A DNA stretch of 64,000 nucleotides from CALITV01 sp964415795 (GTDB taxonomy: Bacteria; UBP6; UBA1177; JAKLFG01): assembly GCA_964415795.1 (NCBI GenBank), contig CAYQBN010000003.1, forward strand, positions 124,001-188,000, given 5' to 3'. Below are positions 25,916 through 34,774 of the stretch, one piece after another. How positions within the stretch are numbered: the stretch's first letter is position 1; every line of letters starts with the position of its first letter. The position numbers and the translations under genes are program-made. Below the pieces are notes generated by a model that was not told where the DNA came from, made no database searches, and saw nothing but the letters and a program-made list of their open reading frames with translations.

Positions 25916-26002
25916 CTAGCAGTCGCGTTCGTTACAGGATCCGTCGCCTGACTGGTCCTCGGTCTCCTTATCGCAGACGCCGTTCTTGTTGAGGTCCCAG
26001 CA
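25916..26002 (-). other. C-terminal Cys-Asp tail module, copy 1
   Basis: Codes for the last 28 residues of the lipoprotein at 25916-27931, with two loops of DxNxNG and DxSGDG type and four Cys including the terminal residue. It is 24/28 identical to the tail of 27964-30219 and is nearly the same at the DNA level. Confidence 0.75.
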
Positions 26003-27931
26003 CTCGAAAGTGGTCGGACCGCCGGATGCCTCGGCGCTCCACTTGAAGTTGTCGATGAGCACCAACGAGTCGAACGAAGTGTCGGAGGTATCCCAGATGA
26101 CGAACCGTAAGGTGATCGTCTCACCCGGAACAACGGGCGCGGATGTTGCAAGCCACTTGGTAGCACCGGCATTGGATGCGCTATACCCAGTTCCGGAGAG
26201 CGCTGACGTTCCGTCAGGGCAAGCATAACCGGTTTTCGGCGTACAAACGGTGAAGAAATTGGTGCTGTTGACACTGATGTAGCTCCCATTCGAATCGAAA
26301 GCAATGTTCTTATCGGCCGGTATCGGCTGCTCTCCCGGCCCGGGGGTCCACGTAGTGTCAAGAAGCGCAACGAAGAAGTCGTTGTACTCCTGACAGGTGT
26401 ACAGCCAGTACTCTTGGGAGAAGAAACGGAAATTGAACGAGAACGAGTGCGCGTTGGTCGGAACTTTGAGCTGTACCGTGAGCATCACCGAATCGTTCGC
26501 TTTGTTGTCCCCGATGCTCGCCGGACACGACGGGCTTGTCTGCGGCAGGTCCCCGCCGTACGGCGCCGTGAAATCGGCCGGAGGCTGACCGAAATCGTAG
26601 CGGTAGGTGACCGTCGTTGTCGGATCAGGATCGTTGTGGTTGTCCCGTGCACGGCCGCTCGAAATCGCCGCCATCGTCGTTCCCTCGATCGCCGCATTCG
26701 ATGGATCTGTGCCGAACTGCGCCATCACCGCGGTTTGGATGTCAACAGCCGAAGATCCCTGCGAGAGCAGGCCACCCGAGCAGGTCGTGTAGTCGTCACT
26801 GCAGATGATTGGTTGACCGTCGGCACGCGTGAGCATCGGCGTTCCGACAATGCCCCATGAGCCATTCTGGGCGGTCTTGCAAAGACCGATAGCAGCAAGG
26901 AGGTCTGTGGGGGTAATGCCAGAGAATTTCTGACTGGAAACACACGACTCACTTTCGTCAGTTTGAGAATCACAGTCGTTGTCCATCCCGTCGCCGAGAA
27001 CCTCTACCGCACCAGGATTCACGACCGCCGGATTCTGGCACTGTGCCGTGGTGTCACAACAGTCATTTTGGCACACACCCCACCCATCGCCATCAGCATC
27101 GGCACCGTCATCGACTCCGCCAGCACAATCGTCATTTTTCCCATTGCCACATAAAGATCCCGTTTCAGCAACCGGAAGGACCTGACCATTACAGGATCCC
27201 CAACCGTTCCCATACTGACCACACACTTGTGTTCCCGCCTTGCACTCTCCCACCCCTTCGGTTCCTGCAGGGCCAGCGTAACAAGAGGCTTCCTCATAGG
27301 GTAAACACTCACACCCTTCAGCACCGTCGCTATATCCGTCGTTGGTAAAACCATCGCAATCGTTATCTATCACATCGGTGCATACATCAGGTTGTGGAAG
27401 CACCTCGCCATAACAGTAACTCCACATCGTCCCATCGGGAGAACACATCTTCTTCCCCGCTTTACAGGGCCCCACATTCTCGGTTCCTTCAGGCCCCGAA
27501 TAGGGGCAGGACACTTCCTCATACGGTGTACAGATGACCTCGAGGGAATCGGTATCGGGCCATTCGAGGTCGAGGAACTCTTCGCCGTCGTCCTGCGACT
27601 CATTGTCGGTGACGACCCCATCGGGCGACTCGTCAGAAACATCGGAAAAGGTATCGGCGACCAGATCGTCGTCTTCAAATTCGTCCTCGTCGAGATGAGA
27701 AAGGTCATTCTCCCCATGGTCGGGAACAAGCGTGTGATCGTCTTCCGCCTGCTGATCGCCGCCAATATCAGGGAGACCTTGGTCGTTCGCCGCATCGGTC
27801 TCTCCTCCGCCCCCCCAATCGAAGTCACTACCGCCCTCATCATCGGACTCAACCGACTTCTTGTCGTCGCAAGAAACTCCCGTTAGGAGCAGAAAAAGCG
27901 CACAAAACAGAACACCTCGAAACAGCAGCAT
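25916..27931 (-). CDS. Choice-of-anchor-L/MopE-like lipoprotein with Cys-Asp tail (copy B)
   Basis: About 671 residues. A lipoprotein signal (lipobox LTGVSC, Asp at +2) is followed by a long acidic Asp/Glu/Pro linker (to about 130). Next come Cys-rich MopE-like metal-binding motifs (CTDVIDNDCDG, DADGDGWG, NPGAVEVLGDGMDNDC) and a choice-of-anchor-L-like domain from about 330 (FNFRFFSQEYW, VIWDTSDTSFDSLVLIDNF). The last 28 residues are the shared tail beginning CWDLNKNG. The ATG at 27931 has GGGGAGG 5 bases before; a GTG two codons upstream is possible. It is the third gene of the minus-strand lipoprotein operon, close to the 30248-32329 protein in domain order. The function is unknown, probably surface-exposed. 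Confidence 0.8.
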   Translation of the reverse strand: MLLFRGVLFCALFLLLTGVSCDDKKSVESDDEGGSDFDWGGGGETDAANDQGLPDIGGDQQAEDDHTLVPDHGENDLSHLDEDEFEDDDLVADTFSDVSDESPDGVVTDNESQDDGEEFLDLEWPDTDSLEVICTPYEEVSCPYSGPEGTENVGPCKAGKKMCSPDGTMWSYCYGEVLPQPDVCTDVIDNDCDGFTNDGYSDGAEGCECLPYEEASCYAGPAGTEGVGECKAGTQVCGQYGNGWGSCNGQVLPVAETGSLCGNGKNDDCAGGVDDGADADGDGWGVCQNDCCDTTAQCQNPAVVNPGAVEVLGDGMDNDCDSQTDESESCVSSQKFSGITPTDLLAAIGLCKTAQNGSWGIVGTPMLTRADGQPIICSDDYTTCSGGLLSQGSSAVDIQTAVMAQFGTDPSNAAIEGTTMAAISSGRARDNHNDPDPTTTVTYRYDFGQPPADFTAPYGGDLPQTSPSCPASIGDNKANDSVMLTVQLKVPTNAHSFSFNFRFFSQEYWLYTCQEYNDFFVALLDTTWTPGPGEQPIPADKNIAFDSNGSYISVNSTNFFTVCTPKTGYACPDGTSALSGTGYSASNAGATKWLATSAPVVPGETITLRFVIWDTSDTSFDSLVLIDNFKWSAEASGGPTTFECWDLNKNGVCDKETEDQSGDGSCNERDC

Positions 27932-27963
27932 GCACACCTCCCCTGTTATCTTCTCGGGAACAC

Positions 27964-28050
27964 TTAACAGTCGCGCTCGTTACATATCCCGTCGCCAGAC
28001 TGGTCTTCGGTCGCCACATCGCAGACCCCGTTGTTGTTGAGGTCCCAGCA
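27964..28050 (-). other. C-terminal Cys-Asp tail module, copy 2
   Basis: Codes for the last 28 residues of the IgGFc-binding-like lipoprotein; 26/28 identical to copy 3. In the two plus-strand paralogues of this protein the chain stops (KINDVE, TINDVE) where this tail begins, so the tail is a separable module. Confidence 0.78.
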
Positions 28051-30219
28051 ACTGTATATCTCAACGAGGTCGAGTCCGGCGGTGTATGCATACGAGACAT
28101 ACTGAGAGAAACCGTAGACGTAAAGACCGACCGGCTTGTCAGAGGTCAATTTGTGAGCACCGTCGGCCGAATCGAGGTACTGCCGGAGCCAGTTGGTTCC
28201 CGGGATCGGAGTGAATGAATTCGAATTGAGTGAAGTTCCGTCTATGACGATGTTCGTGTCAGGCTGCGCAACAAGCGTCAGGCGGTCATAGTCATAGTTC
28301 GGCGCAACGAGGAAGATGTAGTCCTTGCGGAACTGTTCACTCGGCGCAATGAGCATCATCGCCGGATCCCCGGTCCCCGCCCCAGCATCCTGGGACGCGA
28401 GGATCTGAGCGATCATGATCGGCTTATCTGCGGTCACCACGAAATCGGCGGTCGTCGAAAACTCGTGGAATTGTCCGGCATTCAGCGTTACATTCCCCGA
28501 AATGCCGCCGGTCCACGACACAGTGGTCCCGTCCTGCGCGGCAAGAATGCGGAAATAATCGGCCTCGGTATTGCGCGGACGCGTTCTGACCACCACGAAG
28601 TCCTTTCCCCACGAACGAAGGGGGAAAAGTTGATGCTCAAGATGGTCGCACGCCCACTGATCGGCCGGCACGAAGGTGCAGTAATGGCCTCCGAAGACGG
28701 CGATCTTCTTGTCTGCCTCGATGAAACTACCGGTAAGGTCAGGGCCATAACAGGTGCTACTCCCGCAACTCGGCGCTGCTGCATTGACGACAAGCACCTG
28801 ATATTGATTGAGCGCATAGGTCGCCGTGCTGCCTGCTGATTGCGCCACGACACCGGTTCCAGCGCGCGAGTCCGCCGCATAGGTCACCGTGACGGTCGTC
28901 GTTCCCGGTTCGGTCGCCACAATAGTCACAAAGCCCGGATGCTCGAACTCCGTATCACTATCGCAACCACCGCCGCTCTCGAAATAGTGCCACGATGGCC
29001 AACTCATCGCATAATACTGAAGGCCAAGCGCCCCCTTGGGAAGAAGAAGGCTCGCATCATTCGAATAGGTAAGCACATTGCCGAACGGATTCATTTGGGT
29101 CACCGTCACCGGACGGGAAGACACTATCTTGTAGGCATAGTCGAAAATACCTGCGCTGGGGATAAGGCGTGAAAGATCGAATACCTGGGAGTTTATCTGC
29201 CCCGGATTGACGGTGAATTGAGCGAGTTGCGTGTCACCATTACCGTAGACGGTCACCGTCACCGCCGTATCGTTAGGGTTCGCGACGACGACCGCATAGT
29301 TTCCTTCATATGTAGTGCTACCATCATAATAGGTCACACTATTCTGGAGGAACGCCCCCCAGTATTCACACCCGACATAGCTTTCGGTCGCCTCGGCAAG
29401 TTCGCACTCGGTAAGACATCCCTTTCCCTCCATGCAGGTGGTGCCACCGGTGCAGGGGTCCCCGCTATGCATCGTACAACCACCGTAGGCATTGCAGGTA
29501 TCGCTTCCATTGCAGAAGACACCGTCGTCGCACGGAGTGTTTTCTGACCAATAATTAGGCAGGCAGTGCCCCGCGCCGTCGCAGGTGTCGGGATCGTTGC
29601 ATGGTCCGCTCGCTTGGCTGCCGCACGGCTGGTTGGCATCGACAAAAAGGTCAATCGGGCAATCGGGGGAGGCACCGGTACAGTACTCGGGGAGGTCACA
29701 CTCCCCCGTCGCGGAGCGACAGACGAAATCGTTTCCTCTGAGATGACAACCATCGCAACAAGCGCCGGTCAGGCACTCACAATTCGTCATATCGATATCG
29801 GCGTCGGGAAACACACTTCCCCCATCGTCGGTAACCGTTACATCCGTTTCGGGTTCGTCACTGTCGGGTCCCTCTTCATCGCCGACATTTTCATCGGGGA
29901 CGGACACATCGGCACCGTCGGGGATCACCGTTTCGGTATCAGGCAAGACCCCCTCGTGGTCAGGCAACACCCCTTCAGAGTCAGGCAACACCCCTTCAAA
30001 ATCAGGCAAAATGCCTTCAGAATCGGGCAATCCCCCTTCACTGTCGGGAAGGAAGCCATCACGGTCGTAGTCAGGAAGGGGCGTATTGTCATCGCCCCCA
30101 ACACCCCAATCGTACCAACCTTCCTCTTCGGTCGGCCCTACTGGGTTATCGGTATTACATGAAACGAGCACCGCTACAAAAAAGATGCCCCCAATAAGCC
30201 GAAGTCCTTTTGTCGTCAT
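27964..30219 (-). CDS. IgGFc-binding-like lipoprotein with Cys-Asp tail
   Basis: A 751-residue lipoprotein (lipobox LVSC). After the signal there is an acidic linker made of heptads of the type LPDxEGV, then a Cys-rich disintegrin-like segment (CCDGCHLRG, PEYCTGASPDC, DPDTCDGAGHC) from about 135. From about 290 follows a large beta-rich domain of the IgGFc-binding N-terminal type (ESYVGCEYWGAFLQN, TQMNPFGNVL, DAGAGTGDPAMMLIAP, YGFSQYVSYAYTAGLDL), ending in the CWDLNNNG tail. The start at 30219 has AGAAAGG 5 bases upstream. It is the middle gene of the operon. The main domain is paralogous to the 34775 and 36756 proteins. It is probably displayed at the cell surface as an adhesin or matrix protein; the ligand is unknown. 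Confidence 0.82.
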   Translation of the reverse strand: MTTKGLRLIGGIFFVAVLVSCNTDNPVGPTEEEGWYDWGVGGDDNTPLPDYDRDGFLPDSEGGLPDSEGILPDFEGVLPDSEGVLPDHEGVLPDTETVIPDGADVSVPDENVGDEEGPDSDEPETDVTVTDDGGSVFPDADIDMTNCECLTGACCDGCHLRGNDFVCRSATGECDLPEYCTGASPDCPIDLFVDANQPCGSQASGPCNDPDTCDGAGHCLPNYWSENTPCDDGVFCNGSDTCNAYGGCTMHSGDPCTGGTTCMEGKGCLTECELAEATESYVGCEYWGAFLQNSVTYYDGSTTYEGNYAVVVANPNDTAVTVTVYGNGDTQLAQFTVNPGQINSQVFDLSRLIPSAGIFDYAYKIVSSRPVTVTQMNPFGNVLTYSNDASLLLPKGALGLQYYAMSWPSWHYFESGGGCDSDTEFEHPGFVTIVATEPGTTTVTVTYAADSRAGTGVVAQSAGSTATYALNQYQVLVVNAAAPSCGSSTCYGPDLTGSFIEADKKIAVFGGHYCTFVPADQWACDHLEHQLFPLRSWGKDFVVVRTRPRNTEADYFRILAAQDGTTVSWTGGISGNVTLNAGQFHEFSTTADFVVTADKPIMIAQILASQDAGAGTGDPAMMLIAPSEQFRKDYIFLVAPNYDYDRLTLVAQPDTNIVIDGTSLNSNSFTPIPGTNWLRQYLDSADGAHKLTSDKPVGLYVYGFSQYVSYAYTAGLDLVEIYSCWDLNNNGVCDVATEDQSGDGICNERDC
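29935..30062. repeat. 21-bp tandem repeat in the linker of the IgGFc-binding-like gene
   Basis: About six head-to-tail 21-bp units, each coding for one LPDxEGx heptad (minus strand). The copies differ by a few bases. Such in-frame arrays can change length by slippage and so vary the spacing between the lipid anchor and the folded domain. Confidence 0.75.
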
Positions 30220-30247
30220 GACACCTTTCTCCATTGAAGTTATCTCA

Positions 30248-30334
30248 TCAGCAGTCGCGCTCGTTACATATCCCATCACCTGACTGGTCTTCAGTAGCGA
30301 CATCGCAGGATCCATTCTTGTTGAGGTCCCAGCA
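30248..30334 (-). other. C-terminal Cys-Asp tail module, copy 3
   Basis: Codes for the last 28 residues of the lipoprotein at 30248-32329, with the same Cys spacing and paired DxNxNG/DxSGDG loops as the other two copies. Confidence 0.75.
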
Positions 30335-32329
30335 CTCGAAGGTGACCGGCCCGCTCGTTCCTTGAGCGCTCCACTTGAAGTTATCAATCAGAACAAGTGA
30401 GTCGAGGGCTTGATCCGAGGTGTCCCATATCACGAACTTGAGCGTGATCGTCTCGCCCGGGACGACCGGTGCGGTGGTCGAAAGCCACTTGGTGGCGCCG
30501 CCATTCTTGACCGAGCTGGTACATTCACCCCATTGGTCGGTTTCTACACAATAATCGAGGTCATAACCGGTACCCCCCAAAGGAGCAGTCCCATCGGGAC
30601 AAGTGTACCCCGACTTCGGCTGACAAACGGTAAAGAACTGATCCGAGTTAACGCTGATGTAGCTGCCGTTCGAGTCGAACGAGATGTTCTTGTCGGCCGG
30701 AATGCCCGATGCCCCGGTGTAGAGCATCGCAATGAAGAAATCGTTATATTGAGTGCAGGTGTATTCCCAATATTCTTGCGAGAAAAAGCGGAAATTAAAG
30801 GAGAATGACTGCGCATTTGTCGGCACCTTGATCTGAACCGAGAGCATCACCCCGTCGTTGGCACCCGATCCATTGGGACATCCAGCCTTAGTTGTTGGCA
30901 ATTGATTCCCGTGCGGCGCAATGAAATCAGCAGGCGGTGTTCCAGTATAGTAATCGTAGGTTATGTCTGTTGTCGCATCGGGATCATTCCCGTCGCGCGC
31001 TCGGCCAGACGACAGCGACGCCATCGTGGCATTGGCGATCGCGACATTTGAGGAATTGGTTCCGAACTGTTGCATCACCGCTATTTGGGTATTATTCACA
31101 GATCCGGATCCTTCTGCCCGGGTCAGTGCAGGAGTTCCCACAATACCCCACGAGCCGTTTGTTGAGTGTTTACAGATATCCATCGCATAGACGAGATCGG
31201 TCGCTGTGGTCCCAGAAAACTTTTCGCCACTTGAGCAACCGGTCTGCGGGTTCTCGTCGGTCTGGCCGTTGCAGTCGTTGTCCACCCCGTCGCCCTCAAC
31301 CTCAACTGCACCCGGATTCACCTTGGCAGGGTCAGCACACTGGCTCATGTTGTCGCAACAATCTCCCGCGCAGGTACCGAACCCATCACCATCGGCATCG
31401 AGGTTCTCATCGGTCTGCCCGTTACAGTCGTCATCCTGCCCATTCCCGCAAATCTCGGCAGGAAGCGGCGTCTGATCGCCAATGCAGGTGCTGTAGCCGG
31501 TCCCCAGCAGGTTGCAGGTGGCGGTGCCGGCATGGCAGATACCCTTGCCCAGCGTGCCGGCCGGACCGGTGTAACAGGAAGAGGTCGAGTTCGGCAAACA
31601 GACACAGCCAAATGCGCCGCTCGAATAACCGTCGTTCACCGTACCATTGCAATCGTTGTCCACATCATCCGTGCACACATCGGAACTGGGAAGCACTTCG
31701 CCGGAACACTCACTCCAACTGAACCCGTCAGGAGCACACTGCCGTTTTCCTGCCTTGCAGGGTCCAACACCTTCGGTGCCGGGTTCCCCTGTGTAGGGGC
31801 AAGCTTCTTCTTCGAAAGGAGTACAAATCGGAGTCGGCGAATCGGGTTGCTCATTATCGTCGTCTGGCCATACCGTACTGTCATCGCTCCCACCGCTATC
31901 TGGGCCGACTTCATCGGGGTTCTCCTCATCAGGTCCCCCTTGATCACTCACTCCCTCATCATTCCCCGTCTCATCATTCCCCGTTTCATCGTTCCCCGTC
32001 TCATCAGGCATCTCATTGTCGCTTCCCTGCCCGTCAGGAGACACGGCATCACCGTCAGGGTGCACCACATCGCCTCCTTCGGTGACCGAGATATCTCCTT
32101 CCGTCACTACACCGTCTCCTTCACCGATGGGAGTCCCGTCATCACCCGCTACGCCTTCGACAAGGCTTTCAACATCAGGAAGCACCGTTCCTTCGCCCTG
32201 CTCCTCGTCCCCGAAATCAATACCATCGGAATCGGAAATGGTCCGTGGCGAATCGGAAGAACAGGAGATCAATGCGAACAAGGCCACAACGGCGTACCCA
32301 GCCGGGTTCGTTTTCGCCATCAGCGACAT
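30248..32329 (-). CDS. Choice-of-anchor-L/MopE-like lipoprotein with Cys-Asp tail (copy A)
   Basis: About 693 residues, first gene of the minus-strand lipoprotein operon. The signal ends in lipobox ALISC (Ser at +2). An acidic linker follows, including three DETGN pentads, then MopE-like motifs (CTDDVDNDCNG, GNGQDDDCNGQTDE, DADGDGFG, VEGDGVDNDCNGQTDE) between about 200 and 360. The choice-of-anchor-L-like domain (FNFRFFSQEYWEYTC, FVIWDTSDQALDSLVLIDNF) and the 28-residue tail complete it. The start at 32329 has GGGGGA just before; a further ATG four codons upstream lacks a ribosome site. It is a full-length paralogue of 25916-27931, separated from it by the IgGFc-binding-like gene. The MopE family binds copper or calcium in some members; here metal binding is only inferred. 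Confidence 0.8.
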   Translation of the reverse strand: MSLMAKTNPAGYAVVALFALISCSSDSPRTISDSDGIDFGDEEQGEGTVLPDVESLVEGVAGDDGTPIGEGDGVVTEGDISVTEGGDVVHPDGDAVSPDGQGSDNEMPDETGNDETGNDETGNDEGVSDQGGPDEENPDEVGPDSGGSDDSTVWPDDDNEQPDSPTPICTPFEEEACPYTGEPGTEGVGPCKAGKRQCAPDGFSWSECSGEVLPSSDVCTDDVDNDCNGTVNDGYSSGAFGCVCLPNSTSSCYTGPAGTLGKGICHAGTATCNLLGTGYSTCIGDQTPLPAEICGNGQDDDCNGQTDENLDADGDGFGTCAGDCCDNMSQCADPAKVNPGAVEVEGDGVDNDCNGQTDENPQTGCSSGEKFSGTTATDLVYAMDICKHSTNGSWGIVGTPALTRAEGSGSVNNTQIAVMQQFGTNSSNVAIANATMASLSSGRARDGNDPDATTDITYDYYTGTPPADFIAPHGNQLPTTKAGCPNGSGANDGVMLSVQIKVPTNAQSFSFNFRFFSQEYWEYTCTQYNDFFIAMLYTGASGIPADKNISFDSNGSYISVNSDQFFTVCQPKSGYTCPDGTAPLGGTGYDLDYCVETDQWGECTSSVKNGGATKWLSTTAPVVPGETITLKFVIWDTSDQALDSLVLIDNFKWSAQGTSGPVTFECWDLNKNGSCDVATEDQSGDGICNERDC
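31956..32005. repeat. 15-bp tandem repeat coding DETGN pentads
   Basis: Three near-identical 15-bp units in the acidic linker of the 30248-32329 gene. Like the 21-bp array in the next gene, it sits between the lipid anchor and the folded part. Confidence 0.7.
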
Positions 32330-32363
32330 GGGGTCCCCCATTATAGAAGTTGTTACGGCTATT

Positions 32364-32391
32364 ATTGTAATGTAGGGAAACTATTTGTCAA
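32364..32391 (-). promoter_or_regulatory. Predicted promoter of the tailed lipoprotein operon
   Basis: On the minus strand TTGACA (32391-32386), 16 bp, TACAAT (32369-32364), 35 bases before the first start codon. Both boxes are close to consensus, suggesting high expression of the three-gene unit. Confidence 0.65.
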
Positions 32392-32494
32392 AGGAAAAAG
32401 CAGATCGATCTGCCGTGCCGTTCGTTGATCGTCGGACATCGAGTGGCCACCATAGCGTTACTCGATACGCGACGCGACATGGTCTTGGCATGTA

Positions 32495-33202
32495 TCATAA
32501 ATTCCGGAGCGCATCGACGAGCTCCGTCTTCGCCCTTGTCTTGTCATCCACCTTCTTTATGACGCGGGCTGGAACCCCGGCAACCACCGAATAAGGTTCC
32601 ACATTTTGGGTAACTACCGCTCCCGCAGCAATCACTGCTCCTTCTCCGACCTGAACCCCCTCGAGAACGACAGCATTCGCTCCCATTACCACATGATCAC
32701 CGATGCGTACGGGATCGGCGGAAGGAGGTTCCACCACCCCGGCAAGCACTGAACCGGCACCAATGTGGCAGTGCTTCCCGACGATCACGCGGCCTCCGAC
32801 GACGACATTCATGTCTATCATCGTTCCCTCTCCAATCTCGGCACCAATGTTAATGACCGCCCCCATCATGATGACGCACTTGTCGCCGATGGTCACCTTC
32901 TCGCGAATGATCGCCCCCGGCTCGATGCGCGCATTGATTCCCTTGATATCAAGGAGGGGCACCGCCGAGTTCCGTCGATCGACATCTACCCGTTCAAGGC
33001 GGATATGCTCATGGTTCATCTTCTCGAACACTTCTATCTTCGCCCATTCGTCGATGACGAGCACATGGTCGACCCCCCGGTAAGATTCCTTGAATGGACT
33101 CCAGTCGACGGCGTTGATGTCACCCTTGAAGTAGGCACGGGCTGGCGTCTTCTTTTCTGACTCGCTTATGTAGCGGATTATCTCATACGCATCCATTGCC
33201 AT
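32495..33202 (-). CDS. dapH: 2,3,4,5-tetrahydropyridine-2,6-dicarboxylate N-acetyltransferase
   Basis: Acetylates tetrahydrodipicolinate in the acetylase branch of lysine and diaminopimelate synthesis. The 235 residues match the usual DapH length. An N-terminal alpha/beta part (AMDAYEIIRYISES) is followed by a left-handed beta-helix of hexapeptide repeats (GAVINIGAEIGEGTMIDMN, GKHCHIGAGSVLAG, IGDHVVMGANAVV), ending with the family stretch VVAGVPARVIKK. The ATG at 33202 has GAGGA 5 bases before; a longer upstream reading frame overlaps pepD and is rejected. It lies 8 bases after pepD and is probably cotranscribed. Confidence 0.92.
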   Translation of the reverse strand: MAMDAYEIIRYISESEKKTPARAYFKGDINAVDWSPFKESYRGVDHVLVIDEWAKIEVFEKMNHEHIRLERVDVDRRNSAVPLLDIKGINARIEPGAIIREKVTIGDKCVIMMGAVINIGAEIGEGTMIDMNVVVGGRVIVGKHCHIGAGSVLAGVVEPPSADPVRIGDHVVMGANAVVLEGVQVGEGAVIAAGAVVTQNVEPYSVVAGVPARVIKKVDDKTRAKTELVDALRNL

Positions 33203-33210
33203 GGCGATCC

Positions 33211-34641
33211 TCAGCAAAAACTTTTGAACAACGCTTTCATAAACTCGTAACAACGACCGACGCTCGGAATGTGCAGCTTCTCCTCGGGCGAATGGGGATG
33301 CTTTACAGTAGGACCAAACGATATCATATCCATACCGGGGTACTTCGCACCAATGATACCGCACTCGAGACCAGCGTGGATTGCTTCTACCTTTGCATCG
33401 GTCTTGAAAAGTTCCTTGTAAACCTTCAGACAGCGCGCCAAGAGCGGCGACGAAAGGTTCGGCTGCCACGCGGGATATCCGCTTCCGGTCACCGGTGTAG
33501 CACCGGCGAGGCGGGCAACGGTCTCTACCTTTTGGGTGATCCAATCGAGTCGCGACATGACTGAACTGCGCTGGCTCGTGATGATAGTCAGACTCTTATC
33601 GGTAATGGTGAGAATGGCGAGATTGTTCGATGTCTCGACGAGGCCCGCCATTTCGGCCGACATGGCGGCGACACCGTGCGGCAGGGCAAGAATGAGATCG
33701 ATGACACGGTCGGTCGTGTTCCGATCCATCACCTCGCCTGTCTTTTCGGCAGGAGATACCGTCACCTTCACACCGTTGTCCTTCGGGAGTTCGTTCTTCA
33801 TTACTTTCTCGAACTCGCGTGCCGCCTCCTCAATGATCGAAAGCGCAGGTCCGGCGATGACTGCTTCGGCGTCGCGCGGTATGGCGTTATGAGCGCTTCC
33901 TCCCTTGAGGGTAACGAGCGAGAAGGGCGTCTTCTTACGCAATTCGGCAAGGAAACGAACAAGGATAATGTTGGCATTGCCACGCGGTTCCTTGATGTCC
34001 ACCCCGGAGTGACCGCCGGAGAGTCCACCAACCGCAATGCGGCAAAAAGAGACGCCGGTCGGCATTTTTTCATAAGAGAGCGGCACTGTTATTTTGGTAT
34101 CGCGCCCGCCGGCGCAGCCGACCGTGAAGATACCTTCGTCTTCCGAATCCACATTGAGCAGGATCTTACCAGTGAGAAACCCAGGCTCAAGCGCATTGGC
34201 TCCGGTGAGTCCCGTCTCTTCATCAACAGTAAACAGTAGTTCGAGTTTCGGATGAACGACTTCCGGGTCCTCAACAAGTGCAAAAGCGAGCGCTATCGCG
34301 ATGCCATTGTCGGCACCAAGCGTTGTTCTGTCAGCATGCATCCATTCCCCTTCGACAATGCACTTTATCGGATCTTTCGAGAAATCATGAGGAGAATCGG
34401 GGGTCTTCTCACAGACCATGTCCATGTGTCCTTGCACGATGAGCGTTGGTGCCTTTTCGCATCCCTTGGTGGCCGGTACGGTGATGAGCACATTCTTCAC
34501 TTTGTCGCTCTTCGTCTCGAATCCGTGCTTTTTCGCCCACTCCATCAACCAGCGCGCCACTCGTTCTTCGCTCTTGGAACGACGAGGCACTTTGTTCAAC
34601 TCTTCGAAGATCGCGATCACCCGTTGCGTATTCCGGTCCAT
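33211..34641 (-). CDS. pepD: Aminoacyl-histidine dipeptidase PepD (M20 metallopeptidase)
   Basis: A 476-residue cytosolic di-zinc dipeptidase of the M20C type, cleaving X-His and other dipeptides. The metal ligands and catalytic residues are visible in GHMDMVCEK near 71, LGADNGIAIA near 104 and EETGLTGA near 137. The lid-domain segment GGLSGGHSGVDI near 205 and the late His in PHSPEEKLHI near 455 are also family features. AAGGAGGAG stands 5 bases before the ATG. It diverges from the EGF/IgGFc lipoprotein pair and is followed by dapH. Confidence 0.93.
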   Translation of the reverse strand: MDRNTQRVIAIFEELNKVPRRSKSEERVARWLMEWAKKHGFETKSDKVKNVLITVPATKGCEKAPTLIVQGHMDMVCEKTPDSPHDFSKDPIKCIVEGEWMHADRTTLGADNGIAIALAFALVEDPEVVHPKLELLFTVDEETGLTGANALEPGFLTGKILLNVDSEDEGIFTVGCAGGRDTKITVPLSYEKMPTGVSFCRIAVGGLSGGHSGVDIKEPRGNANIILVRFLAELRKKTPFSLVTLKGGSAHNAIPRDAEAVIAGPALSIIEEAAREFEKVMKNELPKDNGVKVTVSPAEKTGEVMDRNTTDRVIDLILALPHGVAAMSAEMAGLVETSNNLAILTITDKSLTIITSQRSSVMSRLDWITQKVETVARLAGATPVTGSGYPAWQPNLSSPLLARCLKVYKELFKTDAKVEAIHAGLECGIIGAKYPGMDMISFGPTVKHPHSPEEKLHIPSVGRCYEFMKALFKSFC

Positions 34642-34708
34642 GAATCTCCTCCTTGTCTTCCGTTTTAGATTCTCTCAAGCAAACTGATTATAAAAACAGA
34701 AAAACCAT

Positions 34709-34736
34709 TTGCAAAATAATCCATATCCCTTATACT
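34709..34736 (+). promoter_or_regulatory. Predicted promoter of the first EGF/IgGFc-like lipoprotein gene
   Basis: TTGCAA at 34709-34714, 16 bp, TATACT at 34731-34736. The boxes and flanks (CATTTGCAAAA, TATACTTTT) recur before the second copy at 36692, so the promoter was duplicated with the gene. Confidence 0.65.
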
Positions 34737-34774
34737 TTTTTGTGAGTTCTCGCTACTTGAGGGGAGGAAGACTC

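Noticed and set aside
29935..30062. CRISPR-like array
   Set aside because: The repeats are 21-bp in-frame units with no spacers, inside a coding linker.
34736..34755. Second Rex operator (TTGTGA near 34739)
   Set aside because: Only a half-site is present, followed by GTTCTCG instead of a matching inverted half.
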